Notes: generated by a model from the letters alone, not told the origin. A stretch of 64,000 nucleotides of DNA from Denitromonas iodatirespirans (GCF_018524365.1 NZ_JAEKFT010000014.1:57105-121104), one strand, 5' to 3'. Shown: positions 55,865 to 64,000, counted from the first letter of the stretch. Made by a program: numbers and translations.

Positions 55865-57319
55865 ATGTATGCACGATCCAGAAACACCGCTCGAGACAAC
55901 GACAACAAGAAAATCGTCCGCCGATTCGCCCTCGCCGCATGGCTCGCCAGCAGCTTGGCGGCAATGCCCGCCCTCGCCGAAGTGGTCACCGTCGGCATCG
56001 GCACCCAGAACACCACCACCAACACGGTGACCGGCGGCATCGTCATCAAGGAACTCGGTCTGCTCGAGAAGTTCTTGCCCAAGACCGGCAAGTACAAGGA
56101 CATCGAGTTCAAGATCGACTGGCAGAACTTCACCTCGGGGCCGCCGGTCACCAACGGCATGGTCGCCAACACCTTGCAGATCGGCATGATGGGCGACTAC
56201 CCGCTGCTGGTGAATGGCGCCATCTTCCAGGCCATGCCCAAGGAGCGCACCCGGCTCATCGCCATGATCGCCTACAACGCCGACGGCGCCGGCAACGGGC
56301 TGGTGGTGCACAAGGACTCGCCCCTGTACGAACTGGGCGATCTCAAGGGCAAGAAGGTGTCGGTGCCCTTCGGTTCGGCCGCCCACGGCATGCTGCTCAA
56401 GGCGCTAGAAGACAAGGGCTGGACGAGTGAGGATCTGGTGCTCTCCAGCCAGAGTCCGGAGGTGGGCACCTCCAGCTTGCAGGAGAAGCGCATCGACGGT
56501 CATGCCGACTTCGTGCCCTTTGCCGAGCTGCTGCCCTACCGCGGCTTTGCGCGCAAGATCTTCGACGGCTCGGAGACCAAGGTGCCGACCTTCCACGGCG
56601 TGATCGTGCGCGAGGATTTCGCCAAGAAATACCCGGAGTTCGTGGTCGCCTACATCAAGGCGCTGATGGCCGCCAACGACTGGTTGCGCAAGGACCCGGT
56701 CGCCGCGGCCGCCAAGATCGAGGAATGGACGCGGGTCGAGAAGGAAGTCGCCTACATGTTCCTCGGCCCCAGCGGCGTGCATACCCTGGACCCGACGCTC
56801 AAGCCCAAGTGGATCGAGACGGTCAAGTACGACCACGGCGTGCTCGACCGCATGGGCCGGGTCAAGCCGCTCGATGCCGACGCATGGGTGGACGAAACCT
56901 ATGTGCGCGCGGCCTACAAGGAACTGGGCCGGGACTATGACGCGGAAAAGGCCAGCTTCGCCAACTACGAGATCACCGGCACCGACCCGCTGTGCGGCGG
57001 CACCATCGACACACCGCGCCAGGCCGGCGAAGTGTGGATCGACGGCGCCGGCATCAGCGCCTACAAGTCGACCGCCTGTGCCCTCAGTGCGGTGAAGCAG
57101 GCGATGGCGGCGGGCAAGAAGGTGTCGGTCGCCTTCGTCTTCGACCGCGGCACGAAGATCAAGCTCTTCGCCAATACCGCGTTCTACGCCCTCGACGGCA
57201 AGAACGCCGCCGGCGACATCGTGCCCTTCCTGCTCAAGAAGGACGCCGAAGCCTACGTGGCGGCCCATGGCGGGCGGGTCGGGCTGTACGCCGACGCGCT
57301 CGCTGCCGCGGGGAGTTGA
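55865..57319 (+). CDS. ABC transporter substrate-binding protein (TauA/SsuA-like) with C-terminal extension
   Basis: This 484-residue periplasmic protein has a signal peptide at residues 15-38 (KKIVRRFALAAWLASSLAAM, then PALA-E) and an NMT1/SsuA-type binding fold with GIGTQNTTTNTVTGGIVIKE, VANTLQIGMMGDYPLLVNGA and DLKGKKVSVPFGSAAHGMLL. SsuA/TauA proteins are about 320 residues; here roughly 115 residues from position 370 are added. That part has two Cys (LCGG, STACAL) and ends with PFLLKKDAEAYVAAHGGRVG, a stretch similar to NosL-type copper proteins. It heads the importer genes of the operon. Confidence 0.85.
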   Translation: MYARSRNTARDNDNKKIVRRFALAAWLASSLAAMPALAEVVTVGIGTQNTTTNTVTGGIVIKELGLLEKFLPKTGKYKDIEFKIDWQNFTSGPPVTNGMVANTLQIGMMGDYPLLVNGAIFQAMPKERTRLIAMIAYNADGAGNGLVVHKDSPLYELGDLKGKKVSVPFGSAAHGMLLKALEDKGWTSEDLVLSSQSPEVGTSSLQEKRIDGHADFVPFAELLPYRGFARKIFDGSETKVPTFHGVIVREDFAKKYPEFVVAYIKALMAANDWLRKDPVAAAAKIEEWTRVEKEVAYMFLGPSGVHTLDPTLKPKWIETVKYDHGVLDRMGRVKPLDADAWVDETYVRAAYKELGRDYDAEKASFANYEITGTDPLCGGTIDTPRQAGEVWIDGAGISAYKSTACALSAVKQAMAAGKKVSVAFVFDRGTKIKLFANTAFYALDGKNAAGDIVPFLLKKDAEAYVAAHGGRVGLYADALAAAGS

Positions 57320-57322
57320 ATC

Positions 57323-58288
57323 ATGGCCAGCACCGTCACCATGCGTGCCGTGCGCGACACGGACGCCCTGAGCGCCGGCGGGGCCGCTGGCCCGGCGCCG
57401 GCGACCCGGGTGCCATCGGTGCCCGAGGAGGCGGTGGTGCCCGCGCTGGCGCCGGCCCCCGCCGTCGCCGCGGCGCCACCGCCCGCCCGGCCGCGCCCCC
57501 GGCTGGGCGGGGCCCTCCGGCCGATGCTGATGAACATGGTATCGATCGGCCTGCTGCTCGGCTTCTGGTACCTGGCCACCGCCTACCGTTGGGACTTCTA
57601 CATCCGCTTCGACAACGTGCCCACGCCGGGCGAAGTGTTCGGCGAGGCGCTGCGCCTGCTGGGCGACGACAAATTCGTCACCAACATCGGCGTCAGCCTG
57701 TGGCGGATCGGCGTGGGCTTCCTGATCGCCACCGTGCTGGGTGTGGTGGTGGGCATGCTGTGCGGACGCTACGCCTTGTTCAAAGGCCTGGTGTTTCCGG
57801 CGCTGGAGGTGTTGCGGCCGATCCCGGCCATCGCCTGGGTGCCCATTTCCATCATGCTGTGGCCGAGCACCGAGTCGAGCATCCTCTTCATCACCTTCAT
57901 CGGCGCCTTCTTCCCCATCCTGCTCAACACCCTGCATGGCGTGGCCTCGGTGGACACGGTGCTGATCCGCGCCGCGCGCTGCCTCGGCACCAGCGAATAC
58001 GCGCTGATGACGCAGGTGGTGCTCAAGGCCGCCCTGCCGCACATCTTCACCGGGCTGGCGGTGGGCATGGGGGTGGCCTGGGTGTCGCTGATCGCCGCCG
58101 AGATGATCTCCGGCCAGTTCGGCGTCGGCTACTTCACCTGGGAGGCGTATTCGCTGATCGAGTACCCGCACATCGTCGTCGGCATGCTGGTCATCGGCGT
58201 GCTCGGCCTGCTGTGCAGCGGCGCGATCCGCCTGGCGGGGAAAATCCTCATGCCCTGGCAGGGCATCGGCGGCAAGGAGAATTCATGA
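57323..58288 (+). CDS. ABC transporter permease, TauC/SsuC-like
   Basis: The 321-residue permease has a long Ala/Pro-rich N-terminal tail (residues 15-65), then six helices with the coupling EAA loop AARCLGTSEYALMTQVVLKA near residue 215 and ALEVLRPIPAIAWVPISIML near residue 158, the SsuC/TauC signature. It forms the inner-membrane channel for the preceding binding protein. It begins 3 bases after that gene and overlaps the ATPase gene by four bases (ATGA). Confidence 0.9.
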   Translation: MASTVTMRAVRDTDALSAGGAAGPAPATRVPSVPEEAVVPALAPAPAVAAAPPPARPRPRLGGALRPMLMNMVSIGLLLGFWYLATAYRWDFYIRFDNVPTPGEVFGEALRLLGDDKFVTNIGVSLWRIGVGFLIATVLGVVVGMLCGRYALFKGLVFPALEVLRPIPAIAWVPISIMLWPSTESSILFITFIGAFFPILLNTLHGVASVDTVLIRAARCLGTSEYALMTQVVLKAALPHIFTGLAVGMGVAWVSLIAAEMISGQFGVGYFTWEAYSLIEYPHIVVGMLVIGVLGLLCSGAIRLAGKILMPWQGIGGKENS

Positions 58289-59154
58289 TGGGAACGGCAG
58301 CCTCCACCAAGGGCGGGCATATCGACATCCGCGATGTGTCGGTCAGTTTCACCCAGAACGGCGTGGCGCTCGATGCGGTCAGCGGCGTCTCGCTCGACGT
58401 GAAGCCCGGCGAATTCGTCTCCATCGTCGGGCCGTCGGGCTGCGGCAAGTCGACGCTGCTCAACATCGTCGCCGGCTTTCTCGACCCGACCCGCGGCACC
58501 GCCAGCGTCGATGGATCGCCGATCCAAGGCCCCGGCGCCGACCGCGGCGTGGTCTTTCAGCAGTACTCGCTGTTTCCCTGGATGCGGGTGCGCGAGAACG
58601 TCGAGTTCGGCCTCAAGATGCAGGGCATGTGCCGCAGCGAACGGCAGTCCAAGGCGCGCACCCTGCTTGGGCTCGCCGGCCTGCTGGCCTTCGAAAACCA
58701 CTACCCCGAACAGCTCTCCGGCGGCATGCGCCAACGCGTCGGCATCGTGCGGGCGCTGGCCACCGGCCCCCAGGTGCTGCTCATGGACGAGCCCTTCGGC
58801 GCCCTCGATGCACAGACCCGGGTGGTGATGCAGGAAATCCTCACCCACATGTGGCATCAACTGCAGCTGTCGGTGCTGTTCATCACCCACGACATCGAAG
58901 AATCCATCTTCCTGTCGGACAAGGTGTATGTCATGACCGCACGGCCGGGGCGCATCAAGGCCGAGATCCCCATCCCCCTGCCGCGACCGCGCACTGCCGA
59001 CATGACCTCGTCGGCGGAATTCCTCGCCATCCATCACCAACTCAAGGCCCTGATCCGCGAAGAGTCACTGGCGGCCATGGGCGGCGAGTTGCAGGACGGC
59101 GGCCTGGGGCGCGACTGGCATCTGGGGCCGGAAGGCGTGAGGGCGGCCCTGTGA
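58285..59154 (+). CDS. ABC transporter ATP-binding protein, TauB/SsuB-like
   Basis: This 289-residue ATPase has Walker A GPSGCGKSTLLNIVAGF near residue 52, the Q-loop VVFQQYSLFPWMRVRENV, signature LSGGMRQRVGIVRALATGP, Walker B LLMDEPFGALDAQTR and H-loop LFITHDIEESIFLSDKVY, all typical of the nitrate/sulfonate/taurine branch. It energises the adjacent permease. It is coupled to both neighbours by four-base overlaps (ATGA and GTGA). Confidence 0.92.
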   Translation: MMGTAASTKGGHIDIRDVSVSFTQNGVALDAVSGVSLDVKPGEFVSIVGPSGCGKSTLLNIVAGFLDPTRGTASVDGSPIQGPGADRGVVFQQYSLFPWMRVRENVEFGLKMQGMCRSERQSKARTLLGLAGLLAFENHYPEQLSGGMRQRVGIVRALATGPQVLLMDEPFGALDAQTRVVMQEILTHMWHQLQLSVLFITHDIEESIFLSDKVYVMTARPGRIKAEIPIPLPRPRTADMTSSAEFLAIHHQLKALIREESLAAMGGELQDGGLGRDWHLGPEGVRAAL

Positions 59155-59504
59155 GCGCGGCGATCGAATCGGTGATGCCGATCGGCATCACCGATCATCG
59201 CGCCTCGGCCGTGCTGCTCATCGCCTGGAATGACGGGCACACCAGCGCCCTGCCGCACGGCCTGCTGCGCCAGCGCTGCCGCTGCGCCAGCTGCACCCAG
59301 GCGGCACGCCAGGGCGCACCGCTGCCCGCCCCGGCGGCCGTCATCGACATCCACCCGATGGCCGAGAACGGGCTCCACCTGGTATTCGCCGACGGCCATG
59401 CGCGCGGCCTCTACCCCTGGGCCTACCTGCGCGCGCTCGGCGACGAGCAGCGTCGTGCAGAGGGTCGGGTGTCGACAAAGGTGGGGTCGGCACCAAACCG
59501 TTGA
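59151..59504 (+). CDS. DUF971 protein (GBBH-like N-terminal domain)
   Basis: The 117-residue protein shows VMPIGITDHRASAVLLIAWN near residue 8, LLRQRCRCASCTQAARQG near residue 39 and NGLHLVFADGHARGLYPWAY near residue 72, the pattern of DUF971/GBBH-like domains, which occur alone or in Fe-S related proteins and in gamma-butyrobetaine hydroxylase. The Cys triad CRCASC could bind metal. I chose the GTG at 59151, which overlaps the TGA of the ATPase gene. It is the last gene of the operon; its role is unknown. Confidence 0.83.
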   Translation: MSAAIESVMPIGITDHRASAVLLIAWNDGHTSALPHGLLRQRCRCASCTQAARQGAPLPAPAAVIDIHPMAENGLHLVFADGHARGLYPWAYLRALGDEQRRAEGRVSTKVGSAPNR

Positions 59505-59667
59505 GACCTTGTTGACGGAGATGATCCGACGAAACGAGAACGCGCGTCCGCAGGCCGTCGTCCTGTCGGACAGGGCGATGGACGCCGCTCCCTAGCGATT
59601 CCGCCGGCTTCGCCGGTTCCCTCTCTGCGCCCGGCGTCGGCGAGTCGTGTCGCAAACGCGCCCCTGC

Positions 59668-59744
59668 GGGCTCAGACAGCGACACGACAATTCCCGTCGT
59701 CCCCGGTCTCCGTTCGGCGCCACAGAACGGGCATGGGCCGCGGG
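59668..59744 (+). repeat. 77-bp direct repeat, left copy
   Basis: Starts GGGCTCAGACAGCGACACGA. The copy at 62332-62408 has the same length and the same orientation and differs at about ten positions. The pair encloses the SGNH hydrolase gene. Confidence 0.8.
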
Positions 59745-59838
59745 TTCGGCTTCGCCGTCGCCCCGGTCGGTCACGCCGCGAAAGCTTTGTAGATCCTATG
59801 AGCAAAGCGAGTCGGCTGCAGAGCAAGCGTTGCCGTGC

Positions 59839-59945
59839 CGAAAACCCATCGACTGCACGCCAGCGCTGCTGGCGCCCAAGCCGTTGTCAGTGCCCAAAGA
59901 GATCGGGCGCACATCCAAGCGAGCAGTATTGAGGCCTGACCCCTG
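59839..59945 (+). repeat. About 105-bp repeat, left copy of an inverted pair
   Basis: Begins CGAAAACCCATCGACTGCAC and ends GCCTGACCCC. It is roughly 80-85% identical to the reverse complement of 63095-63199. Ends reading GGGTCAGG are often seen beside REP-type or transposon remnants. Confidence 0.75.
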
Positions 59946-60127
59946 AGCCCCTTTGCAGCGGCTAAGCCCGCGCGCCTCTCTCAGTACCGGCGACCTAACA
60001 GTCCAGCTGCATGATGAGTACAATGTCATATTCTTGCAATGTGATGACGCGACGCTGTCACACAAATTTCCCTCTGCGGCCTGCTCGCAGTGCCATGTGC
60101 AGTTCACGTACCCACAAAGGAGCCATC

Positions 60128-62128
60128 ATGTGCAGTCGTTTTCCGGTCCGATCAGGGCTCATCAGTATCGCCCTGATCCTCTGTACCGGCTTGGCCGGAA
60201 ACGCCGTTGTCGCCGCGCCGACAGCGATCAAGGATGGCGGATCCATCCTCGGTAAACTCACCACGAAAGGCGATAAAAAAACCTACGTTTTTTCCGGAGC
60301 CGCCGGCTCAACGGCACATGTAAGCCTTTCAACCATGGCCAGCGCAGACGGATTTTCTCCGTCGTACGTGGTTCTCGATCCGAACGGCAAGGTCGCCAAG
60401 CGTGCCTGGGGCTCACCGGTGGCGTCCGAATCATTCAAGCTGACGAAATCAGGCACGCACCGCATCGTGGTGCAGGACAACAGCTGGTTCAGCACCGGGG
60501 TCGGCGCGTTCAGCCTTCATCTGGCCACGTCTGCTGAAGCCACTGAGCATGGCGCGCTCGACCCCTACACGCCTTCGGATCAATCGATCACCCCGGGCGA
60601 TCTGGATGCCTACATTCTGTCGGCCACCGCAGGCGACACCATCCACCTGAGCATCGGACGCACGAACGCCACCGACACCCTGCAGCCGGCCTTCTACGTC
60701 TACGGCCCCAATGGCGAACAGGTGGCCTGGGACGGCGGTACGGATGCCGCTTGGGCCTCGTTCCTTGCAAGAAAAACCGGAACGTACCGGGTCATCGTCA
60801 AGGACTTCAGTTGGGCCGCCGACGCCACCGGTGCCTATCGCATCCATATGGCACGCTCGACGGCATCCAAGGAGGCGTCTCGCCTGATCAACCACGGTTC
60901 GGTGTCAGGTCACATAACCCCCGCGGATCTGGACAGTTTCGTGTTTCACGCCCAGTCAGGCGACGTTGTGACTCTGCGAGCAGACTTGCTAGCATCGGAA
61001 GATGACACGGCGGAACCCACCTTCCATGTCTATGGCCCAGATGCGAAGGAGGTCGACTGGGCCACTGGCACCACGAGCGCTACAAAGACTTTCAGGGCCC
61101 CAGCCGACGGCCTCTACGCCGTGGTCGTGCGCGACGGCAGTGTCGGCGCTGCCGGTACGGGCGACTACACACTCGCCCTGTCGGTGAACGCAGACCGCTT
61201 CTCCTATGCCGCGCTCGGCGACTCATACTCCTCCGGCGAGGGCGTCCTGCCCTACCACGATCTGAGTGATGACGACTGGCGCGGCTGCCACCGTTCCTAC
61301 GCCGCCTACGCCGCGAGCGTGCAGCTACCCGGCGACAGCCAGAAGCTGTTGGACCGTCTCGACGCCGACGTCGATCTGATCGCCTGCACCGGTGCAACCA
61401 CGGAAAACGTCACCGCCTCAGGATACGGCCAGTACGGCCAGCCGCCACAGCTTGATCCTGCCAACGGCGTCGATGAGCGCAGGGATCTGGTCACCGTGTC
61501 CATCGGCGGCAACGACGCCGACTTCATCCCCATCTTCGCGGTTTGCATGCTTGAAGCGTCATGCCAAAGCTACCAACCCTTTGCACCGGATTCGAGCATG
61601 ACGCTGAAGGAATGGATCACACAGAAGTTGGAAGAAGCGGAGACGAAGATCAATCAGACCCACGCAGAAATCCGCCGCCTGACGCCCAATGCGGCAACCC
61701 TCGTGCTCGGCTATCCGGTCTTGCTCAGCGGTCGGGAATGCGCCGCCCTCACCTTTCCCCCCGGGGAAGACACCGACATCAAACTCGATGCCGCCGAACA
61801 GGAGTTCCTCATGGAGACGAACCGCAAGCTCAATGACATCATCGCCCGCTCCGCGAAGAGAAATGGCCTGCACTACGTACCAGTCGAGAAGCAGTTTGCC
61901 GGGCATGAGATCTGCGGCAGCAATACCCCTTGGGTCAATGGCATTGACCTGGACAATCCGAAGTCAAGCCTTCATCCGAACCGCCTCGGACAGCAAGCCT
62001 ACGCACGCGCCATCAACGACTACCTGCTTGCCGCGGGTACAGCCTGGCCGTACGGGTATCTGGCCAACGGATTGCCACGGAACCCGACGCCGATGACGTC
62101 GCAGCAACCGTCTTCCACTGGCCGGTAA
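60128..62128 (+). CDS. Secreted SGNH/GDSL hydrolase with three pre-peptidase-type repeats
   Basis: The 666-residue exported protein has a signal peptide at about residues 8-30 (SGLISIALILCTGLAGNAVV), three tandem beta-domains of about 100 residues each carrying the pattern P-x-D-x-D-x-Y/F ... V-x-G-P/D-P-N-G (residues 38-138, 145-245, 255-350), and an SGNH hydrolase domain with GDSYSSGEG near residue 362, GGNDADF near residue 460 and SLHPNRLGQQAYA near residue 615. It is probably a secreted esterase or lipase. AAGGAG precedes the chosen ATG. Codon usage is less GC-biased than the operon before it, and repeats flank it, suggesting acquisition. Confidence 0.82.
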   Translation: MCSRFPVRSGLISIALILCTGLAGNAVVAAPTAIKDGGSILGKLTTKGDKKTYVFSGAAGSTAHVSLSTMASADGFSPSYVVLDPNGKVAKRAWGSPVASESFKLTKSGTHRIVVQDNSWFSTGVGAFSLHLATSAEATEHGALDPYTPSDQSITPGDLDAYILSATAGDTIHLSIGRTNATDTLQPAFYVYGPNGEQVAWDGGTDAAWASFLARKTGTYRVIVKDFSWAADATGAYRIHMARSTASKEASRLINHGSVSGHITPADLDSFVFHAQSGDVVTLRADLLASEDDTAEPTFHVYGPDAKEVDWATGTTSATKTFRAPADGLYAVVVRDGSVGAAGTGDYTLALSVNADRFSYAALGDSYSSGEGVLPYHDLSDDDWRGCHRSYAAYAASVQLPGDSQKLLDRLDADVDLIACTGATTENVTASGYGQYGQPPQLDPANGVDERRDLVTVSIGGNDADFIPIFAVCMLEASCQSYQPFAPDSSMTLKEWITQKLEEAETKINQTHAEIRRLTPNAATLVLGYPVLLSGRECAALTFPPGEDTDIKLDAAEQEFLMETNRKLNDIIARSAKRNGLHYVPVEKQFAGHEICGSNTPWVNGIDLDNPKSSLHPNRLGQQAYARAINDYLLAAGTAWPYGYLANGLPRNPTPMTSQQPSSTGR

Positions 62129-62331
62129 CCCCCCCTTTTTTTCGATGCCGGTGGCTTCGTTCGATGTTTCCGGCTTTGCAGGCTTCGGGTGGGGGGGCGT
62201 TGGCCGGGTCTCGCCCTGGCGGGCGACTTCCTTTCTTGTAGCGACAAGAAAGGAAGCGTCGATCCGCCCCCGCTGTGCCGCCGGCGTCGCCTACGCCCGG
62301 CGCCGGTGGGTCTGGCGCAAATTCGCTCTTC

Positions 62332-62408
62332 GGGCTCAGGCAGCGACATGACAATTCCCTCCGTCCCCAGTCTCCGTTTGGCGGCACAGAAGGGGAATGG
62401 GCGGCGGG
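62332..62408 (+). repeat. 77-bp direct repeat, right copy
   Basis: Second copy of the block at 59668-59744, in the same orientation, lying between the hydrolase gene and nnrU. The rest of the 62129-62411 gap holds only GC-rich sequence without a gene. Confidence 0.8.
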
Positions 62409-62411
62409 CGT

Positions 62412-62987
62412 TCAGCCCGGAATGATCGCCACCCCGATCAACCAGCCATGCAGCCCGAACACAAAGGCCACATAGATCGCCAGCCCGCCCACAACCGCGA
62501 TCACATCATTGGCCTTGCCTGCCGGCAAGGCCGGCAACGCGCGCGGCGCACGGCGCTTGAGCGAAATCCGATCCGCCACCGCCCAGGCCAGAAAGCCCCC
62601 GAACAACAGCACATCGGCCAGCGTGCCATTGGCCAGCAAGTGCGCCAGCGCCCACAGCTTGGTAGCGACCAGCGTCGGATGCCGCGCAACGCGCTGAATG
62701 CGGCCGGGCAGATAAGTGGCGAGGAACAGCGGAAACACCGGCACGAGCAACAGCATGGCGAGGTGGCGCAACCCCATCGGCGGCGTGTAGAGCACCACCG
62801 GATCCATCCGCGCAGCGCCATAGCCGTAGATGATGAGCACGAAGCCGGCGAGCGACACCAGCGAGTACACCCCCTTCCACCCCGCCTCGCCCAGGCGGGC
62901 GTGCATCCGGTCGCGCCAGGGGGCGTTGAGGATGGATATCGAGTGCGCGCCGAGAAAGAGCAGCAGGCCGAGGATGAGTAGGGTCAT
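62412..62987 (-). CDS. nnrU: NnrU-family membrane protein
   Basis: The 191-residue protein has five to six helices and the NnrU hallmarks LGAHSISILNAPWRDRMHAR near residue 12, VYSLVSLAGFVLIIYGY near residue 39 and GRIQRVARHPTLVATKLWAL near residue 94. NnrU was first linked to nitric oxide and nitrite reduction in denitrifiers, although many copies lie outside such clusters, as here. Relatives act in carotenoid isomerisation in plants (Z-ISO). It may be a haem-binding membrane enzyme (inference). Confidence 0.88.
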   Translation of the reverse strand: MTLLILGLLLFLGAHSISILNAPWRDRMHARLGEAGWKGVYSLVSLAGFVLIIYGYGAARMDPVVLYTPPMGLRHLAMLLLVPVFPLFLATYLPGRIQRVARHPTLVATKLWALAHLLANGTLADVLLFGGFLAWAVADRISLKRRAPRALPALPAGKANDVIAVVGGLAIYVAFVFGLHGWLIGVAIIPG

Positions 62988-63338
62988 GGTTGGGTCTCCG
63001 GAAGCGGGTGCGTTCGACTGTGCCGGGCGAGTGCTACCTGGTCAAGGCGAACCACCTTGGCCGGGAGCATGGCAATGAAATGTTGGGTTTCAAGACCTGA
63101 CCCAATACTGTTCGCTTAGATGCGCATCCTATCCCTTTTTGGTGGTACTGACAGTGGCTTGGGTGCCAGCAGTGCTGGCGTGCAGTCGATGGGCTTTCGG
63201 CGCGGGTAGTGATGGTCGTGCGAAGCGTACGGTGAGTTGCGCCGCTTGACCTGGCGGGGCGTTGTTTCCCCGAGCGTACGCACAGCGCGCAGTTGCGCGG
63301 CAGCATGAAGCAGCTGGTCGAACCATCGCTTTCGACGT
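62988..63338. other. Intergenic region with inverted repeat copy and IS end
   Basis: No gene is visible in these 351 bases. They hold the right copy of the inverted repeat (63095-63199) and the sequence between it and the transposase stop, where the outer end of the insertion sequence should lie. I could not identify the terminal inverted repeat of the element because its other end is outside the window. Confidence 0.55.
63095..63199 (-). repeat. About 105-bp repeat, right copy of an inverted pair
   Basis: On the minus strand this reads CGAAAGCCCATCGACTGCAC and continues with good similarity to 59839-59945. It lies 140 bases from the transposase stop. Confidence 0.75.
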
Positions 63339-64000
63339 CTAGGCTTCACTGGGGGGAAAGGCCCCGGACTGAGGCTGGGTGCGTCGTAAGAGATGTACGT
63401 GCGCGGTGAAGGATAGGCTGTCGTGGCGTAGGCGGTGCTCGGTGGCGGCTTGGTGCATGAGCCAGCGCACGGCATAGTGCGCCAGAACCCATCCGTAGAA
63501 CTCCTGCCGAACTAGCTCAGGCGTCTTCGAACGCAGCACTCGGCGGCGCTGCTGCAGGTGCGTTTTGAGTTCGTCGAAAACGGCCTCGACCTGCCAGCGC
63601 TGATGATACAAGGCCGCCAATTCCAGTGCCGGTGCCACCTTGTCGTCGAGCAAGCTGGTCATCAAGCGGTAGCGAAGCGGCTCTGCGTCGAGCTTGGGGA
63701 GCTCGTATTCGATGACCCGCACTTCAATCGCCCCCTGACCCGCACGGCGAGCCTTGTCGCTCGGGTAGATCGCGCTCAGAAAAGAGCCATCGTCCAGCGC
63801 CTTGAGAACCGGGAACTGCCGGTTGTCGCGGCAGCGCCACAGCAGCTCGGCGCCGCTGTGGCGCGCCTGCTGCCAATACAGATAGCCGGTGAAGCCACGA
63901 TCGGCCATCAGCAGCATGTCCGGCGCAAGGCTTGCGAGCAGCGGCTCGCACACATCCCATTCGCTGACCCGGTAGGGGCCGATGTTGGCGTCGATGATGG
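63339..64000 (-). CDS. IS4-family transposase, 5' part outside the window
   Basis: At least 220 residues are encoded and the frame is open to the window edge. The DDE-type features seen are LLMADRGFTGYLYWQQAR, which carries the second acidic residue, YRLMTSLLDD, and the IS4 signature YHQRWQVEAVFDELKTHL with the catalytic Glu. The C-terminus ends GAFPPSEA. The missing start and first Asp are upstream. The element sits at the edge of the repeat-bearing segment and may have helped to bring in the hydrolase gene. Confidence 0.88.
   Translation of the reverse strand, partial: IIDANIGPYRVSEWDVCEPLLASLAPDMLLMADRGFTGYLYWQQARHSGAELLWRCRDNRQFPVLKALDDGSFLSAIYPSDKARRAGQGAIEVRVIEYELPKLDAEPLRYRLMTSLLDDKVAPALELAALYHQRWQVEAVFDELKTHLQQRRRVLRSKTPELVRQEFYGWVLAHYAVRWLMHQAATEHRLRHDSLSFTAHVHLLRRTQPQSGAFPPSEA

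Larger units (their letters stand above)
59505..60127. other. Repeat-bearing intergenic region before the SGNH hydrolase
   Basis: I see no gene in these 623 bases. They contain a 77-bp block (59668-59744) that recurs in the same orientation at 62332-62408, and a block at 59839-59945 that recurs inverted at 63095-63199. Codon-like structure is absent and the base composition is patchy. The last 60 bases are AT-richer and lead to the ribosome-binding site of the hydrolase gene. Confidence 0.6.

Overview
The window is high-GC (mostly well above 60% by eye), gene-dense chromosomal DNA from a betaproteobacterium. The gene content (gentisate degradation, branched-chain-type ABC importers, acyl-CoA ligases, an S-adenosylhomocysteine riboswitch in front of ahcY, NnrU, DUF1631) fits the Rhodocyclales, i.e. 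an Azoarcus/Aromatoleum/Thauera-like organism. That placement is an inference from gene content; no rRNA or tRNA gene is visible.

Region by region. 1-4.7 kb: the 3' part of a Liv-type ABC importer (permease cut by the window edge, two ATPases) running into gentisate dioxygenase, fumarylpyruvate hydrolase and maleylpyruvate isomerase, a complete gentisate-to-fumarate-plus-pyruvate route with what looks like its own uptake system. 4.8-8.2 kb: rep helicase, a lipoprotein and a DUF4760 membrane protein. 8.4-13.3 kb: a complete livKHMGF operon on the minus strand. 13.9-17 kb: yebC, a secreted Cys-rich protein and a HerA-like ATPase. 17.1-24.3 kb: a predicted Zur-controlled locus, with zur divergent from an operon of DUF1826, a NosF-like ATPase, two ABC-2 permeases and a TonB-dependent receptor, sharing a near-perfect 24-bp palindrome. 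24.5-33.2 kb: DUF1631, a haem-type DUF3365 protein, a cupin, two LysR regulators, an EamA exporter, and an SDR/acyl-CoA ligase pair. 33.2-34.8 kb: a REP system, with a RAYT transposase next to a tandem array of 123-bp units and two further REP pairs.

34.8-39.8 kb: a methyl-cycle operon ahcY-GNAT-nitrilase-tlyA-metF led by an SAH riboswitch. 39.8-49.2 kb: a 3-hydroxyisobutyrate-dehydrogenase-like protein, a Ca2+/Na+ antiporter, a membrane-anchored C13 (legumain/caspase-fold) peptidase, and a CoA-ligase/thiolase/DsbA-type isomerase group divergent from a LuxR-type regulator. 48.3-59.5 kb is the most interesting part: a YeiE-like regulator, a YeiH exporter, a TauE exporter, a GntR regulator with a matching operator pair, an AprA-like flavoprotein, an AprB-like ferredoxin, a HEAT-repeat protein, a second ferredoxin, a TauABC/SsuABC-like importer whose binding protein carries an unusual C-terminal extension, and DUF971. 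It looks like an organosulfur uptake and redox system in which no known desulfonating enzyme is present. 59.5-64 kb: a repeat-rich, probably acquired segment with a three-repeat SGNH hydrolase, nnrU and a truncated IS4-type transposase.
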